In this document: in pieces, positions 37,558 through 47,819 of the stretch
Layout: every line of letters begins with the position of its first letter
How positions within the stretch are numbered: position 1 is the first letter of the stretch
Source of the DNA: Sphaerotilus hippei
GTDB taxonomy: Bacteria > Pseudomonadota > Gammaproteobacteria > Burkholderiales > Burkholderiaceae_C
Length of the DNA stretch: 55,230 bases
Direction of reading: 5' to 3'
NCBI RefSeq assembly: GCF_003201595.1
Contig: NZ_QJJS01000023.1
Span: 1 to 55,230, forward strand
Notes under the pieces: generated by a model
The model's input: only the letters and a program-made list of their open reading frames with translations
Told to the model about the DNA's origin: nothing
Databases searched by the model: none
Program-made: the position numbers and the translations under genes

Positions 37558-39105
37558 TCACTGGGTGCCGCCGAGGGGCGTGTTCAGGTAGGGGAAACCG
37601 GCCAGCAGCGGCACGGTGGCCTGGTCGACCGCGTCGTGCAGCTTGAAGGCCGTGGCTCCCAGCGGCACCGCCGACGGCTTGCAGCCCGTCCCCAGGCCCA
37701 GCGCGTCCGTGTCGCCGTTGGCCATGCACAGCCCGCCCATCACCGCGATCAGCGAGATGTCGACCACGTCGTCCTTCGGGCGGCGGCCGTTCGGGTAGCC
37801 GGCGTTGTCGCTGCCCCCCGCGAGCAGGTTGCCGACCACGCCGAGCCGGTTCTGGGCCGCGAAGGCCACGGGCGCGATGGCGGTGTTCAGCCGCAGCATC
37901 TCCGAGGCCGTGACCGTCGCCGGCTGGTTGACCCCCTTGATGCCCGTCAGGAAGGTGGTGACCAGGTCGGTGCGCGGGTAGTGGGTGGGGGCGGTGCCGG
38001 GCAGCGCCAGCGCGATCTCCAGCAGCTTGGGCAGGGTCGGGTTCGTCACGTAGTCGGCGAAGCGGCTGTCGTCCCGCGGCCGGGACGCGTTGAAGCGGTC
38101 CTTGTCCTTCAGGCCGATGACCACCTCGTTGACCAGGGGCATGCCCAGGCGGGAGACCTGGGTCCAGGCGCCGCCGACCTTCTCGCTGGTCTGGTGGCCC
38201 GAGGCGGGCTTGCCGTCGAGCAGGCGTGCCTGGCGCAGGCTGGCCGTGGTCCAGCCGCCGATCACCGTCTCGCTGCCGGCGGTCAGGCAGCTCCTGTGCA
38301 CCTCGAGCGCCAGCGTGGTGACGTTCTTGTCGGCGAGCGTGCTGGTGACCGCGCCCTTGAGCTCGGGGTTGGTGATGACGCTGACCGGGGCGTTGACCAG
38401 GTCGAAGATCGTGCCGAGGTTGACCGCGAACGGATCCTGGCGCTGGCCGACGAAGACCTTGCCCGGCATGGCGCAGCCCGGGATGTTGACGCCGTGGATG
38501 TGCCTGGCCGCATAGGCGGCGTAGTCGGGGACGCTCTTGACGCCGATGTGATCGACCGGCTTGGCGAAGGACGTGCCGCCACCGGCGGTGTGGGTCAGCG
38601 CCGCGGCGCTGCCCTTGCGGCGGTCGCCCCGCACCAGGCTGACGCCGTAGGTCTCGGCCAGCTGCAGGTTGGTGTCGCCGACGCTGCTGATCGCTCCGGC
38701 CTGGATCAGCGGGATGTTGACCTGCTTGCCGCCCACGTCCAGCGCCACGCCCGCGCCGTTGCCGGCCAGCGTGTTCCTGAAGCGGAACTGGAAGGTCAGG
38801 TCCTCGACCGCATCGCCGTTGTTGTCGATGTGGATCTCGTAGAGCGCGTTCGGGTCGAGCGCGAAATAGTTCGGGCCGCCGTAGGCGTCCTGCAGCGGCA
38901 GGTAGTTGGCGATCAGCGTGACGTAGTCGCTGCGGTCGGCCTCGTAGCTGCGGAACAGGTAGAAGTCCGAGGCATCGACCTTGGGCACGGTGGTGATGAA
39001 CGGGGCCTCGCGGTGGCTGGAGGCGAAGGTGCCTGTGGTGAGCAGGCCCAGGCTGGCGACGACGGTGGCCAGCATGGCCTTCCTGGAGCGGGGGGCAGAA
39101 CGCAT
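37558..39105 (-). CDS. Exported DUF4331 domain protein
   Basis: The 515-residue protein has a signal peptide ([20 protein letters not shown], cleavage before SSHREAP). Its DUF4331 fold opens [27 protein letters not shown]. Further family-like segments are [30 protein letters not shown] and [25 protein letters not shown]. The role of the family is unknown. AGGAG precedes the ATG at good spacing; the frame is open 22 codons further up without signal-peptide character. First gene of a four-gene minus-strand operon, divergent from lipB. Confidence 0.9.
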   Translation of the reverse strand: MRSAPRSRKAMLATVVASLGLLTTGTFASSHREAPFITTVPKVDASDFYLFRSYEADRSDYVTLIANYLPLQDAYGGPNYFALDPNALYEIHIDNNGDAVEDLTFQFRFRNTLAGNGAGVALDVGGKQVNIPLIQAGAISSVGDTNLQLAETYGVSLVRGDRRKGSAAALTHTAGGGTSFAKPVDHIGVKSVPDYAAYAARHIHGVNIPGCAMPGKVFVGQRQDPFAVNLGTIFDLVNAPVSVITNPELKGAVTSTLADKNVTTLALEVHRSCLTAGSETVIGGWTTASLRQARLLDGKPASGHQTSEKVGGAWTQVSRLGMPLVNEVVIGLKDKDRFNASRPRDDSRFADYVTNPTLPKLLEIALALPGTAPTHYPRTDLVTTFLTGIKGVNQPATVTASEMLRLNTAIAPVAFAAQNRLGVVGNLLAGGSDNAGYPNGRRPKDDVVDISLIAVMGGLCMANGDTDALGLGTGCKPSAVPLGATAFKLHDAVDQATVPLLAGFPYLNTPLGGTQ

Positions 39106-39260
39106 GTCGGATCTCCTGGTGCGGGGGGACGGACGTCGGTGGCGGGGTGGATCGCGGCACGGGAGCCCCACGATCCGTGAACCCTTACGCGGTCGGTCAC
39201 GATCCGGATGCAGCGATCCGGACCCGGCGCCGGCCGGATCGCCCGGGTATGCTCGCCGCC

Positions 39261-39944
39261 ATGTCGACGATCGCTCCCCTGATCCGCCCGCTCGGGCGGC
39301 TCGCCTATGCCCCGGTGTTCGAGCGCATGCAGGCCTGGACGGCCGCCCGCGGCCCCGACACCCCCGACGAGCTCTGGCTCTGCGAGCACGATCCGGTCTA
39401 CACCCAGGGTGTGGCCGGCAAGGCCGAACACGTGCTGCTGCCCGGTGACATCCCGGTGGTGCAGAGCAACCGTGGTGGCCAGGTCACCTACCACGGGCCC
39501 GGCCAGGTGGTCGCCTATCCGCTGATCGACCTGCGGCGCCTGGGCATCTACGTCAAGGAATACGTCTACCGCGTCGAGGCGGCCGTGATCCGCACGCTGG
39601 GCGACTTCGCCGTGGTCGGCCACCGGGTCGGTGGCGCGCCCGGCATCTACGTGCGGCTGGACGATCCGTTCGCCCACGGCGCGCTGACCGGCCCGGCCGA
39701 TCCGCGCGATCCGTTCCGCGGGCTGGGCAAGATTTCCGCGCTGGGCATCAAGGTCAGCCAGCACTGCACCTACCACGGGGTCGCGCTGAACGTGGCGATG
39801 GACCTGCAGCCTTTCGAGCGCATCAACCCCTGTGGTTATGCGGGGTTGCGCACGGTCGACTTGGCTACACTGGGCGTTTCGGTCGAGTGGAACGACGCCG
39901 CCGCGCGCCTGGCACAGCACCTCGGAGCGCTCCTGCAGCCCTGA
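39261..39944 (+). CDS. lipB: Octanoyltransferase LipB
   Basis: LipB transfers octanoyl from acyl carrier protein to lipoyl domains of 2-oxoacid dehydrogenases and the glycine cleavage H protein. The 227-residue protein shows [18 protein letters not shown] (substrate site), the catalytic lysine in [12 protein letters not shown] and the catalytic cysteine in [10 protein letters not shown]. Start at 39261; an ATG four codons earlier is also possible and neither has a strong ribosome binding site. lipA follows at 73 bp. Confidence 0.95.
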   Translation: MSTIAPLIRPLGRLAYAPVFERMQAWTAARGPDTPDELWLCEHDPVYTQGVAGKAEHVLLPGDIPVVQSNRGGQVTYHGPGQVVAYPLIDLRRLGIYVKEYVYRVEAAVIRTLGDFAVVGHRVGGAPGIYVRLDDPFAHGALTGPADPRDPFRGLGKISALGIKVSQHCTYHGVALNVAMDLQPFERINPCGYAGLRTVDLATLGVSVEWNDAAARLAQHLGALLQP

Positions 39945-40017
39945 CCCGCTGCCGCCCGGCCCGCCGCCCGCACGCCCACACCGACCCGCTGTCTACCGGC
40001 GAACCGAGGCCCGCTGC

Positions 40018-41007
40018 ATGTCCACCGATACCCAGAACACCCCGGCCGCCCCGGCCGCCTACGATCCCACCGTCAAGCAGAAGGCCGAGGCCAAGACCGC
40101 ACGCATCCCGATCAAGATCGTGCCGGCCGAGACCCTGAAGAAGCCCGACTGGATCCGCGTCAAGGCCGGCAGCCCCAGCACCCGCTTCTACGAGATCAAG
40201 CAGATCCTGCGCGAGCACAAGCTGCACACGGTCTGCGAGGAAGCCAGCTGCCCCAACATCGGCGAGTGCTTCGGCCACGGCACGGCCACCTTCATGATCA
40301 TGGGCGACAAGTGCACCCGCCGCTGCCCGTTCTGCGACGTCGGCCACGGCCGCCCGGATCCGCTCGACGTGAACGAGCCGGCCAACCTGGCCAAGACCAT
40401 CGCCGCGCTCAAGCTCAAGTACGTCGTCATCACCAGCGTCGACCGCGATGACCTGCGTGACGGCGGTGCCGGCCACTTCGTCGAGTGCATCCGCCAGGTG
40501 CGCGAGCTGTCGCCCGCGACCCGCATCGAGGTGCTGGTGCCCGATTTCCGCGGCCGCATGGACCGTGCGCTCGACATCCTCAAGACCTCGCCGCCGGACG
40601 TCATGAACCACAACCTCGAGACCGCGCCGCGCCTGTACAAGGAAGCGCGTCCGGGTTCGGACTACCAGTTCAGCCTGAACCTGCTCAAGCGCTTCAAGGA
40701 AGCCGTGCCGGGCGTGCCGACCAAGAGCGGCATCATGGTCGGCCTGGGCGAGACCGACGAGGAGATCCTCCAGGTCATGCGCGACATGCGCGAGCACGGC
40801 ATCGACATGCTGACCATCGGCCAGTACCTGGCGCCGTCCGGCCACCACCTGCCGGTGCGCCGCTACGTGCACCCCGACACCTTCAAGATGTTCGAGGCCG
40901 AGGCCCACAAGATGGGCTTCACCCACGCCGCCGTGGGCGCCATGGTGCGCTCGAGCTACCACGCCGACCAGCAGGCCGCAGGGGCTGGCGTTGCGGATGC
41001 GGTCTGA
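40018..41007 (+). CDS. lipA: Lipoyl synthase LipA
   Basis: This radical-SAM enzyme inserts two sulfurs into the octanoyl chain made by LipB. The 329-residue protein has the auxiliary cluster motif [12 protein letters not shown] (about residue 77-88), the radical-SAM motif CTRRCPFC (about 100) and the C-terminal RSSY that ligates the auxiliary cluster. All cysteines are intact. The next gene starts inside its last 11 bp. Confidence 0.97.
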   Translation: MSTDTQNTPAAPAAYDPTVKQKAEAKTARIPIKIVPAETLKKPDWIRVKAGSPSTRFYEIKQILREHKLHTVCEEASCPNIGECFGHGTATFMIMGDKCTRRCPFCDVGHGRPDPLDVNEPANLAKTIAALKLKYVVITSVDRDDLRDGGAGHFVECIRQVRELSPATRIEVLVPDFRGRMDRALDILKTSPPDVMNHNLETAPRLYKEARPGSDYQFSLNLLKRFKEAVPGVPTKSGIMVGLGETDEEILQVMRDMREHGIDMLTIGQYLAPSGHHLPVRRYVHPDTFKMFEAEAHKMGFTHAAVGAMVRSSYHADQQAAGAGVADAV

Positions 41008-42310
41008 GCCGGGGCGTCTGGCCCGGCGCCTGAGCGCCTGGGCGTCGACCGGGCTGGCGCTGATCGCCGCTCTGCTGCTGGGGCTGCCCGCCCGGGCCGA
41101 CGAGGCCTGTGCGGCCGATGCGGCCGCGGTGGTCGGTTTCCTGCGTGGCAACGATGCCGGCGTGGTCGAGGAGCTGGCCCAGGACGGCCCCGCGCGCCTG
41201 GACGCCCTCGACGCCGAGCTGGGCCGTGCCGCCGCGTCGGCCCAGGGCACGGCGGCCTGTGCCGACGTGCTGGGGTCCCACCTGCGGGCCGTGCGGCCCG
41301 GCCAGCTCTCGCTGCAGTGGAGCGGGCTGCCGGCGGCCGCATCGGCGCTGCCACCCGCCTCCGCGCCGGTGCTGCCGTTCGAGGTCAGCCTGCAGTCCGG
41401 CCTGCCGGTGCTGACGCTGCGCAGCCTGTCCACCGCCTACCAGGCCGAGCTGCACGCCGTCATCGCCCGGATGGCGCCGCGCTGGCGTCAGGCTGGTCGG
41501 CTGATCATCGACCTGAGGGGCCAGACCGAAGCCGGCTCCGACGGCGTCTGGGAGCCGCTGCGTGACCTGGCGCTGGGCTCGGCCATCGAGCTGCACGGTG
41601 TGCGCTGGTGGGCCACGCCGGCCAATGCCCAGGTGCTCGACGAGACGCTGGCCCGTTTCCCCGACGCGTCCGGCGCCTGGCGCGAGGCCATGCAGGCTCG
41701 CATCGCCGCCCTGCGGGCCGCCCCGGCCGGATCGTGGCTGCCCGTCGGGCCGGCCTCGATGCGCTACGAGCCGCCGCAGGCCGCCCAGGCGATCCGCCAT
41801 GTCGCGCTGATCGTCGACCGCAGTTGCCGCGACAGCTGCGAACAGCTGGTCATGGAGCTGCGCGGCGCGAGCAATGTCGTCGTCTGGGGGCGTGCGACCC
41901 TGGGCGCGCTCGATGCCGGCAACCCCGGGCGCCATGCCCTGCCCGGTGGGCGGGCCACGCTGACCTATGCGATGAGCCTGACCCAGCGCCCGCGCGCCCT
42001 GCAGGTCGACGGCAAGGGCATCGCCCCGGCCCGTGACCTGGGCGAGGTGGCGCCCGAGCGCTGGCGTGCCGCCGTGGCCGCCTGCGACCTGCAGTGGCCG
42101 TGTGCCGAACCGCCACCACGGGTGGCCGAGCGCCGCAGCACCGGCAGCCGGAGCAAGGCCTCCGCCCGATCGACCGGCGGCAAGGCCGGCAGCAAGAAGA
42201 GCCGCGCCGGGACGACCCGGAAGTCGAGCCGCACCACCTCGTCGGCCGCGCCCTCGCGCAGCGGCAAGGCGAAGGTCAAGGCAGGGGACCGCAAGAGCCC
42301 GCGCCGCTGA
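40997..42310 (+). CDS. Exported S41-peptidase-like protein with basic C-terminal tail
   Basis: The 437-residue precursor has a signal peptide ([18 protein letters not shown]). The central region resembles the tail-specific-protease (S41) core: [25 protein letters not shown] and [39 protein letters not shown], where S41 enzymes carry the nucleophile in SASE; here it is DSCE, so the serine is kept and the surroundings differ. The last 65 or so residues are Lys/Arg/Ser-rich ([20 protein letters not shown] onward), unusual for an exported enzyme. The ATG at 40997 overlaps the lipA end; a TTG two codons upstream is an alternative. Activity is unproven. Confidence 0.72.
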   Translation: MRSEPGRLARRLSAWASTGLALIAALLLGLPARADEACAADAAAVVGFLRGNDAGVVEELAQDGPARLDALDAELGRAAASAQGTAACADVLGSHLRAVRPGQLSLQWSGLPAAASALPPASAPVLPFEVSLQSGLPVLTLRSLSTAYQAELHAVIARMAPRWRQAGRLIIDLRGQTEAGSDGVWEPLRDLALGSAIELHGVRWWATPANAQVLDETLARFPDASGAWREAMQARIAALRAAPAGSWLPVGPASMRYEPPQAAQAIRHVALIVDRSCRDSCEQLVMELRGASNVVVWGRATLGALDAGNPGRHALPGGRATLTYAMSLTQRPRALQVDGKGIAPARDLGEVAPERWRAAVAACDLQWPCAEPPPRVAERRSTGSRSKASARSTGGKAGSKKSRAGTTRKSSRTTSSAAPSRSGKAKVKAGDRKSPRR

Positions 42311-42375
42311 CCCGCCCATCGAGGGGGGGCATCGGCGCCGGCCGCCCACACCCACATCACACAGGAGGTCGGACC

Positions 42376-43113
42376 ATGGAACACCACTTTCACGCCGCAG
42401 CGCTCGACGAGGACGCACGCACCCTGGACCTGGCGCGCCGCCGTTGCCTGCGGGTCCTCGGGGCCCTGGGCGCCGCGGGCTCGCTGGGCAGCGTGCACGC
42501 CTTCAGCCTCAGCTCGGCCGATGCCACCGCCGGCCTGCGCGCCGCGCTGGAGCAGGGCGCCAAGGTCGCGGTCAGCCAGCTCGGCCAGCCCGGCGGCTTT
42601 CTCGGCAACGAGGCCCTGCGCATCCCGCTGCCGGGCTGGCTCGAGCAGGCCGGCAAGCTGCTGCGCACCCTGGGCCAGGGCAAGCGTGTCGACGAGCTGG
42701 TCAACGCGATGAACAGTGCCGCCGAGCAGGCCGTGCCGGCCGCGCAGCCGCTGCTGCTCAACGCCATCAAGGGCATGAGCGTCACCGACGCGCAGAAGAT
42801 CCTCACCGGAGGGGAAACCTCCGTCACCGAGTTCTTCTCGGGCAAGACCCGCGAGCCGCTGACCGAGAAGTTCCTGCCCATCATCACCCAGGCCACCGCC
42901 AAGGTCGATCTGGCCAGCAAGGCCAACCGGCTGATCGACCAGTCGCGCAAGCTGGGCATCTCCAGCGGTGGCCAGACCATCGAGCAGCACGTCAATGCCA
43001 AGGCGGTGGACGGCCTGTTCACCGTCATCGGCGAGCAGGAGAAGAAGATCCGCCAGGATCCGGTCGGCACCGGCTCGGCCATCCTCGGCAAGGTGTTCGG
43101 CGCATTGAAGTGA
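42376..43113 (+). CDS. DUF4197 domain protein, exported
   Basis: The 245-residue protein has an N-terminal stretch LARRRCLRVLGALGAAGSLGSVHAFSLSS; its Arg-Arg followed by a hydrophobic run could be a Sec or Tat-type signal. The mature part matches DUF4197: LRAALEQGAKVAVSQLGQPGGFLGNEALRIPLPGWLEQAGKLLR and a C-terminal half of TEKFLPIITQATAKVDLASKANRL and VDGLFTVIGEQEKKIRQDP. Function is unknown. An excellent CAGGAGGTC ribosome binding site precedes the ATG. It probably belongs to the same transcription unit as the next two genes. Confidence 0.87.
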   Translation: MEHHFHAAALDEDARTLDLARRRCLRVLGALGAAGSLGSVHAFSLSSADATAGLRAALEQGAKVAVSQLGQPGGFLGNEALRIPLPGWLEQAGKLLRTLGQGKRVDELVNAMNSAAEQAVPAAQPLLLNAIKGMSVTDAQKILTGGETSVTEFFSGKTREPLTEKFLPIITQATAKVDLASKANRLIDQSRKLGISSGGQTIEQHVNAKAVDGLFTVIGEQEKKIRQDPVGTGSAILGKVFGALK

Positions 43114-43123
43114 GGAGATCGCC

Positions 43124-43435
43124 ATGGTGCTCGTCGTCTTCCGTTCACGACTGAAACCCGAAGCGCTGCCGGCCTACACGCCGATGGCGCAGCGCATGAG
43201 CGAGCTGGCCCGGCAGATGCCGGGTTACCACTCGCACCAGGCGTTCACCGCGGCCGACGGCGAGCGGGTGACCCTGGTGGAGTTCGAGACCGAGGCGCAG
43301 ATGCGCGCCTGGTCCGTGCATCCGGAGCACCTGGAGGCGCAGCGCATCGGGCGCGAGCAGTTCTACGCGTCCTACAGCCTGCAGGTGTGCACGGTCGAGC
43401 GTGAGCGCCACTTCGAGGCGGGGCCGTCCGCTTGA
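43124..43435 (+). CDS. Antibiotic biosynthesis monooxygenase (ABM) fold protein
   Basis: This 103-residue small protein opens VLVVFRSRLKPEALPAYTPMAQRMSELARQMPGYHSHQAF, the dimeric alpha/beta barrel pattern of ABM/YgiN-type oxygenases. Members degrade quinones, haem or polyketides or have no known substrate. TGAGGAGA precedes the ATG. Its TGA overlaps the TTG start of the DUF4087 gene. The neighbours suggest no specific substrate. Confidence 0.82.
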   Translation: MVLVVFRSRLKPEALPAYTPMAQRMSELARQMPGYHSHQAFTAADGERVTLVEFETEAQMRAWSVHPEHLEAQRIGREQFYASYSLQVCTVERERHFEAGPSA

Positions 43436-43809
43436 TCTCCACGGGCCGGCGGCGCCAGGCCCGCCGCGTGGCACTGGCCCTGCTCGGCAGCGCGCTGGTG
43501 GTGTCGGCGGCCGTGGCTGGTCCGGTGCGTCGCTGCGGCTGGTTCCAGAACCCGACGCCGGGCAATGCCTGGCTGGTCGACCGCGACGGGGAATGGGTCG
43601 TCGGACTCCAGGGTGGCCATCAGGCCGAAGGCGACTGGCCGGTGTTCAGCCAGGCCCGCTGGGTCCGCACCAACGGGCACTACGGTCATGGTTGTGCCTG
43701 CCTGACGGTGCGGGTCGATGCGGCGGCGCGCACCGTGCTGCGCATCGACGCGGCCACGGCCCGGCCGCTGTCGGCCTGCCGGCGTGATCCGCGCCTGCCC
43801 CGGGAGTGA
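43432..43809 (+). CDS. DUF4087 domain protein, exported
   Basis: The 125-residue protein has a basic n-region RRRQARR followed by VALALLGSALVVSAAVAGP, a Sec signal. The mature part is the DUF4087 domain: RCGWFQNPTPGNAWLVDRDGEWVVGLQGG and WVRTNGHYGHGCACLTVRV. The start is taken as TTG at 43432, overlapping the previous stop (TTGA); a GTG 12 codons later would remove the basic n-region. Function is unknown. Confidence 0.82.
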   Translation: MISTGRRRQARRVALALLGSALVVSAAVAGPVRRCGWFQNPTPGNAWLVDRDGEWVVGLQGGHQAEGDWPVFSQARWVRTNGHYGHGCACLTVRVDAAARTVLRIDAATARPLSACRRDPRLPRE

Positions 43810-43822
43810 GGCTGCCGGCCGT

Positions 43823-44374
43823 TCAGCGGGGCTGCTGCTGGCGCCAGCGCCGGACGGCGTCGAGCATCTGGCTGACGTGGCTTTCCGGGTTCATGCTGGC
43901 GTGGTGCGCGATGACCTTGCCGGCCGGGCTGACGAGGTAGGAGACCCGGTCGGCGACGTCGGGCATCAGCAGGATGCCGGCGTCGTACTGCCGGATGACC
44001 CGGCCGCCCGGGTCGGCCGCGACGGCAAACTGGCTGCGGCACGCTTCGACGCTGAACTTCTTCAGCGTCTCGATGCTGTCGCTGGACATGCCGATGACGG
44101 TGGCGCCGAGCTGCTGGAACTCGGGGGTCGCCTCGGCGAAGGCGTGCGCCTCGACGGTGCAGCCGCTGGTGAAGGCCTTCGGGAAGAAGTACAGCACCAC
44201 CGGGCCCTTGCGCAGCGCGTCGGCCATCGAGAAGGTCGACGCCTTGCCGCCCAGCGCGGCCTCGGTGACGAAGGCCGGCGCCTTCGCCCCGATGGGCAGG
44301 TCGGCCCGGGCGGGCAGCCCGATCAGGGCGAGCGCCGCGACGGCGGCTGCACGGGTGAACAGCGAGGCGGGCAT
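43823..44374 (-). CDS. Exported peroxiredoxin (Bcp/PrxQ type)
   Basis: The 183-residue precursor has a signal peptide (AAAVAALALIGLPARA). The thiol-peroxidase fold has the peroxidatic cysteine in FTSGCTVEAHAF (about residue 74), preceded by VVLYFFPKA as in PrxQ. A cysteine in VEACRSQF could resolve the disulfide. An extracytoplasmic peroxiredoxin fits the periplasmic repair theme of the MsrPQ genes. It is followed 31 bp upstream (on the same strand) by the acyltransferase gene. Confidence 0.87.
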   Translation of the reverse strand: MPASLFTRAAAVAALALIGLPARADLPIGAKAPAFVTEAALGGKASTFSMADALRKGPVVLYFFPKAFTSGCTVEAHAFAEATPEFQQLGATVIGMSSDSIETLKKFSVEACRSQFAVAADPGGRVIRQYDAGILLMPDVADRVSYLVSPAGKVIAHHASMNPESHVSQMLDAVRRWRQQQPR

Positions 44375-44405
44375 GGGGTGGATCTCCGTCTGGCGCGAGG
44401 GCTGG

Positions 44406-45590
44406 TCAGGCCGGTGACTGCCGGGCCTGCACCGTCGTGCGGCGGGCCATCAGGGCGCCGATCCTGCCGCCGAGCTTCTGCGACGGGCGCTCGAAGGCCC
44501 GATAGGTCACGACCGCCAGCACGATGGACAGCGGCAGCCCCACCGCCGTGGCCATCAGCGTGCCGTGGGCGGCCCTGAAGCTGCCCATCACGGCAAAGAT
44601 CACCAGCGCGTGGAACAGGTAGAGGCTGTAGGAGATCGTGCCCAGCTTCTGGATCAGCGGCCAGCGCAGCACACGGGTCACGGCCGGACTCGAGATGGCC
44701 AGCACCAGCAGGATGGTCACCGAGGGCAGCGTCATCCAGTGGGTGGCGATCATCGGGAAACCCGGCATGCCCAGCTCCCGGATCTGCGAAGGATAGGTGT
44801 AGGACAGCACCGCGATGAGCACCAGCAGCCCGCGCCGGCGCGGGTCGAGCTGCCGGTACCAGACCTGGATGGCTTCGGCATGCAGCGCCAGTACCGCCCC
44901 GATGGTGAAGAACAGCGCGTAGTGCAGCGAGATGACCAGATCCGCCAGGATCGGCATGTGCAGGTACTTGGCCAGGTAGGACACCCCGGCCGCGCCGATG
45001 CTGACCGGCACCGACCACTGCAGGGCCTTGCGGGCCCCGAAGCGGGTGATCAGCAGGTAGATGACGGGGAAGAACAGGGAGATGCGCAGTTCGTGGACCA
45101 GCGTCCAGGCGACGAAGTTGTAGTGCGCCTCGAACGGCCAGAGCAGGAGCAGGTGCTGCAGCAGCAGGTCCCAGTGCAGCGGCTGCCCGGTCACGCTGCC
45201 CAGCCAGCTGCTCGGCGCGGCGCCGCCCGGCCAGCCGAGCCAGGCGATCAGCAGCACGTTCAGCAGGATCGACATCACGTAAGGGGGCCAGATCCGGATG
45301 ATGCGTCGTGCGGCGTAGGACGCGTAGTCGCTGTCTGCCTTGCGCAGCATCAGCGCCAGCGAGAAGCCGGACAGCACGAAGAACAGCAGCACCGCCGGCA
45401 GGCCCAGCATCAGCCCGCCCAGCGGTGACAGCGCCAGCGCGTGCAGCCCCCGCTGGATCGCGGAGCCCGCGAGCGCAGGGTCGTCCTGGATCACTGCCGC
45501 GTAATGGCAGATCACGACACACAGCGCCGCGATTCCCCGCAGCCCGTCCAGTTGAGTCCAGCGCGGTGCGCGCCTGTTTTCTGTCGACAT
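44406..45590 (-). CDS. Acyltransferase family 3 (OafA/YrhL-like) membrane protein
   Basis: The 394-residue protein has about ten hydrophobic helices with the family opening LDGLRGIAALCVVICHYAAV and the motif DYASYAARRIIRIWPPYVMS that marks acyltransferase 3. Such enzymes O-acetylate surface polysaccharides, Nod factors or peptidoglycan, using acetyl-CoA across the inner membrane. The start at 45590 has AAGG at -11; an in-frame ATG at 45605 lacks a ribosome binding site. No glycan cluster is adjacent, so the target is unknown. Confidence 0.88.
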   Translation of the reverse strand: MSTENRRAPRWTQLDGLRGIAALCVVICHYAAVIQDDPALAGSAIQRGLHALALSPLGGLMLGLPAVLLFFVLSGFSLALMLRKADSDYASYAARRIIRIWPPYVMSILLNVLLIAWLGWPGGAAPSSWLGSVTGQPLHWDLLLQHLLLLWPFEAHYNFVAWTLVHELRISLFFPVIYLLITRFGARKALQWSVPVSIGAAGVSYLAKYLHMPILADLVISLHYALFFTIGAVLALHAEAIQVWYRQLDPRRRGLLVLIAVLSYTYPSQIRELGMPGFPMIATHWMTLPSVTILLVLAISSPAVTRVLRWPLIQKLGTISYSLYLFHALVIFAVMGSFRAAHGTLMATAVGLPLSIVLAVVTYRAFERPSQKLGGRIGALMARRTTVQARQSPA

Positions 45591-45731
45591 CGAACAAACC
45601 TTCATGGGCGGAGGCGCCCACTGAACATGGACAGGATTGTCGGCGTCAATGCCGGTTCCTCCGCCAGCCGATGCTCTGGATCGGGGGGGTGTACGCGTAG
45701 GAGCTCGTGTTTTCGCGTGACGGACTGCCGC

Positions 45732-46235
45732 TCAGGCCGATTCGGCCAGCAGCTTCTCGAGCAGCTGGTGCAGCTGTTCAAAATCCGGCGCCCCGACATA
45801 ACGCTTGACGATCTCGCCCTGCTTGTTGAGCACGAAGGTGGTCGGCGTGATCTGCACGTTGCCGTAGCTGCGCGCGATCTCGCCCTTCTGGTCCATCGTC
45901 ACCTGGAAGGGCAGCTGGCGGCTCTGGGCGTAGTTCACCACGTAGGCGGGGGGGTCGTAGGCCATCGCCACCGAGAGCGTCTCGAAACCCTTGGCCTGGT
46001 ACTTCCTGTGCGTGGCCACGAGCTCGGGCATCTCCTTCATGCAGGTGGTGCAGCTGGTGGCCCAGAAGTTGACCAGCACCACCTTGCCGCGCAGGTCGTC
46101 GCTGCGGTGCTGGCTGCCGTCGAGCAGGGTGTAGCTCACCGAAGGCGCCTTGTCCTTCTGGGTCAGCGCCAGCGTGGCCGCCGTGGCCACGGCGGCGAAG
46201 GCGGCGACGGAGAGGACGACGTGGGTCAGCTTCAT
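45732..46235 (-). CDS. TlpA/ResA-like thiol-disulfide oxidoreductase
   Basis: The 167-residue protein has an N-terminal hydrophobic anchor (VVLSVAAFAAVATAATLAL) and a thioredoxin domain with active site WATSCTTC (about residue 55-62), followed by MKEMPELVATHRKYQAKG and cis-Pro region ITPTTFVLNKQG. TlpA proteins are membrane-bound, periplasm-facing reductants that keep apocytochrome c or CuA sites reduced, so it could serve the ResB/CcsA system. The gene is divergent from gatB. Confidence 0.9.
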   Translation of the reverse strand: MKLTHVVLSVAAFAAVATAATLALTQKDKAPSVSYTLLDGSQHRSDDLRGKVVLVNFWATSCTTCMKEMPELVATHRKYQAKGFETLSVAMAYDPPAYVVNYAQSRQLPFQVTMDQKGEIARSYGNVQITPTTFVLNKQGEIVKRYVGAPDFEQLHQLLEKLLAESA

Positions 46236-46340
46236 GGCGGGCTCGGCAGGTCAGGCAAAGGCCGAGTGTAAGCGTGCGTCCGATGTCCTTGTGCGTCGGG
46301 CGGGCTCGCAGGCGGTCGGCTTTGCCTTACGATCGGCACC

Positions 46341-47795
46341 ATGAGTGCATCCCTTCTTGTCCGGGGCTACGAGGTCGTGATCGGCTTCGAGACCCATGCC
46401 CAGCTCTCGACCCGTTCGAAGATCTTCTCCGGTGCTTCGACGCAGTTCGGCGCCGAACCCAACACCCAGGCCTGTGCGGTCGATCTGGCGCTGCCGGGCA
46501 GCCTGCCGGTGATCAACCGCGGTGCCGTCGAGCGGGCGATCCGCTTCGGCGTGGCCGTGGGCGCGACCATCGCGCCGATGTCGATCTTCGCGCGCAAGAA
46601 CTACTTCTACCCCGACCTGCCCAAGGGCTACCAGATCAGCCAGTACGAGATCCCGGTGGTGCAGGGCGGCCGGATGTCGTTTTTCGTCGATGCCCAGCCC
46701 ATGGCGATCAACCTGACGCGTGCCCATCTGGAAGAGGATGCCGGCAAGTCCCTGCACGAGGACTTCCACGGCATGAGCGGCATCGACCTGAACCGCGCCG
46801 GCACGCCGCTGCTCGAGATCGTCACCGAGCCCGAGCTGCGCTCCAGCCGGCAGGCGGTCGAATACGCGAAGGCGCTGCACACGCTGGTGGTCTGGCTGGG
46901 CATCTGCGATGGCAACATGCAGGAAGGCAGCTTCCGCTGCGACGCCAACGTGTCGGTGCGCCGCCCGGGTGAGCCCTTCGGCACGCGCCGCGAGATCAAG
47001 AACCTCAACAGCTTCCGTTTCCTGCAGCAGGCCATCGACTTCGAGGTCAACTGGCAGATCGACCAGATCGAGGACGGCTACGAGATCCAGCAGGCCACCG
47101 TGCTGTTCGACCCGGACACCGGCGAGACCCGCATGATGCGCACCAAGGAAGATGCGCACGACTACCGCTACTTCCCCGACCCCGACCTGCCGCCGCTGGT
47201 GATCGCCTCGGCCTGGGTCGACGAGGTGAAGTCCGCCATGCCCGAGCTGCCCGGTGCGCTGGCCGCCCGCTTCCAGAGCGAGCAGGGCCTGCCGGCCTAC
47301 GACGCGGCGATGATGACCGCCAGCCGCGCCACGGCCGAGTATTACCAGGCGGCCGCGGCCGCCTGCGGCCAGCCCAAGCTGGTGGCCAACTGGGTGATGG
47401 GCGAGATCAGCAAGCGACTCAACGCCGAAGGCGGCGACATCGCCCGGGCGCCGGTCGGCCCGGCCACGCTGGCGGTGATGATCGGTCGCATCCAGGACGG
47501 CACGATCTCCAACAACGCCGCCCGCCAGGTGTTCGAGGCGCTGTGGTGCGGTGAAGGCTCGGACGTCGACTCGATCATCGAGTCCAGGGGCCTGCGGCAG
47601 ATGAACGACAGCGGGGCGCTCGAGGCCATCCTCGACGAGGTCATGGCCGCCAACGCCAAGTCGGTCGAGGACTTCCGGGCCGGCAAGGAAAAGGCCTTCG
47701 GTGCACTGGTCGGTCAGGCGATGAAGGCGACCAAGGGCAAGGCCAACCCGGCCCAGGTCAACGAACTGCTGCGGCGCAAGCTGGTCGGTGCCTGA
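46341..47795 (+). CDS. gatB: Aspartyl/glutamyl-tRNA amidotransferase subunit B
   Basis: GatB is the kinase/tRNA-binding subunit of GatCAB, which converts Asp-tRNA-Asn and Glu-tRNA-Gln to the amidated forms. The 484-residue protein opens [26 protein letters not shown] and has [42 protein letters not shown] and the C-terminal YqeY-type tail [24 protein letters not shown]. gatC and gatA are not next to it; the 5' neighbour is an opposite-strand TlpA gene, so the operon context must lie elsewhere or gatB is separate. Confidence 0.97.
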   Translation: MSASLLVRGYEVVIGFETHAQLSTRSKIFSGASTQFGAEPNTQACAVDLALPGSLPVINRGAVERAIRFGVAVGATIAPMSIFARKNYFYPDLPKGYQISQYEIPVVQGGRMSFFVDAQPMAINLTRAHLEEDAGKSLHEDFHGMSGIDLNRAGTPLLEIVTEPELRSSRQAVEYAKALHTLVVWLGICDGNMQEGSFRCDANVSVRRPGEPFGTRREIKNLNSFRFLQQAIDFEVNWQIDQIEDGYEIQQATVLFDPDTGETRMMRTKEDAHDYRYFPDPDLPPLVIASAWVDEVKSAMPELPGALAARFQSEQGLPAYDAAMMTASRATAEYYQAAAAACGQPKLVANWVMGEISKRLNAEGGDIARAPVGPATLAVMIGRIQDGTISNNAARQVFEALWCGEGSDVDSIIESRGLRQMNDSGALEAILDEVMAANAKSVEDFRAGKEKAFGALVGQAMKATKGKANPAQVNELLRRKLVGA

Positions 47796-47819
47796 GCCTG
47801 CGGGCCGGCCGCTCCGGTC

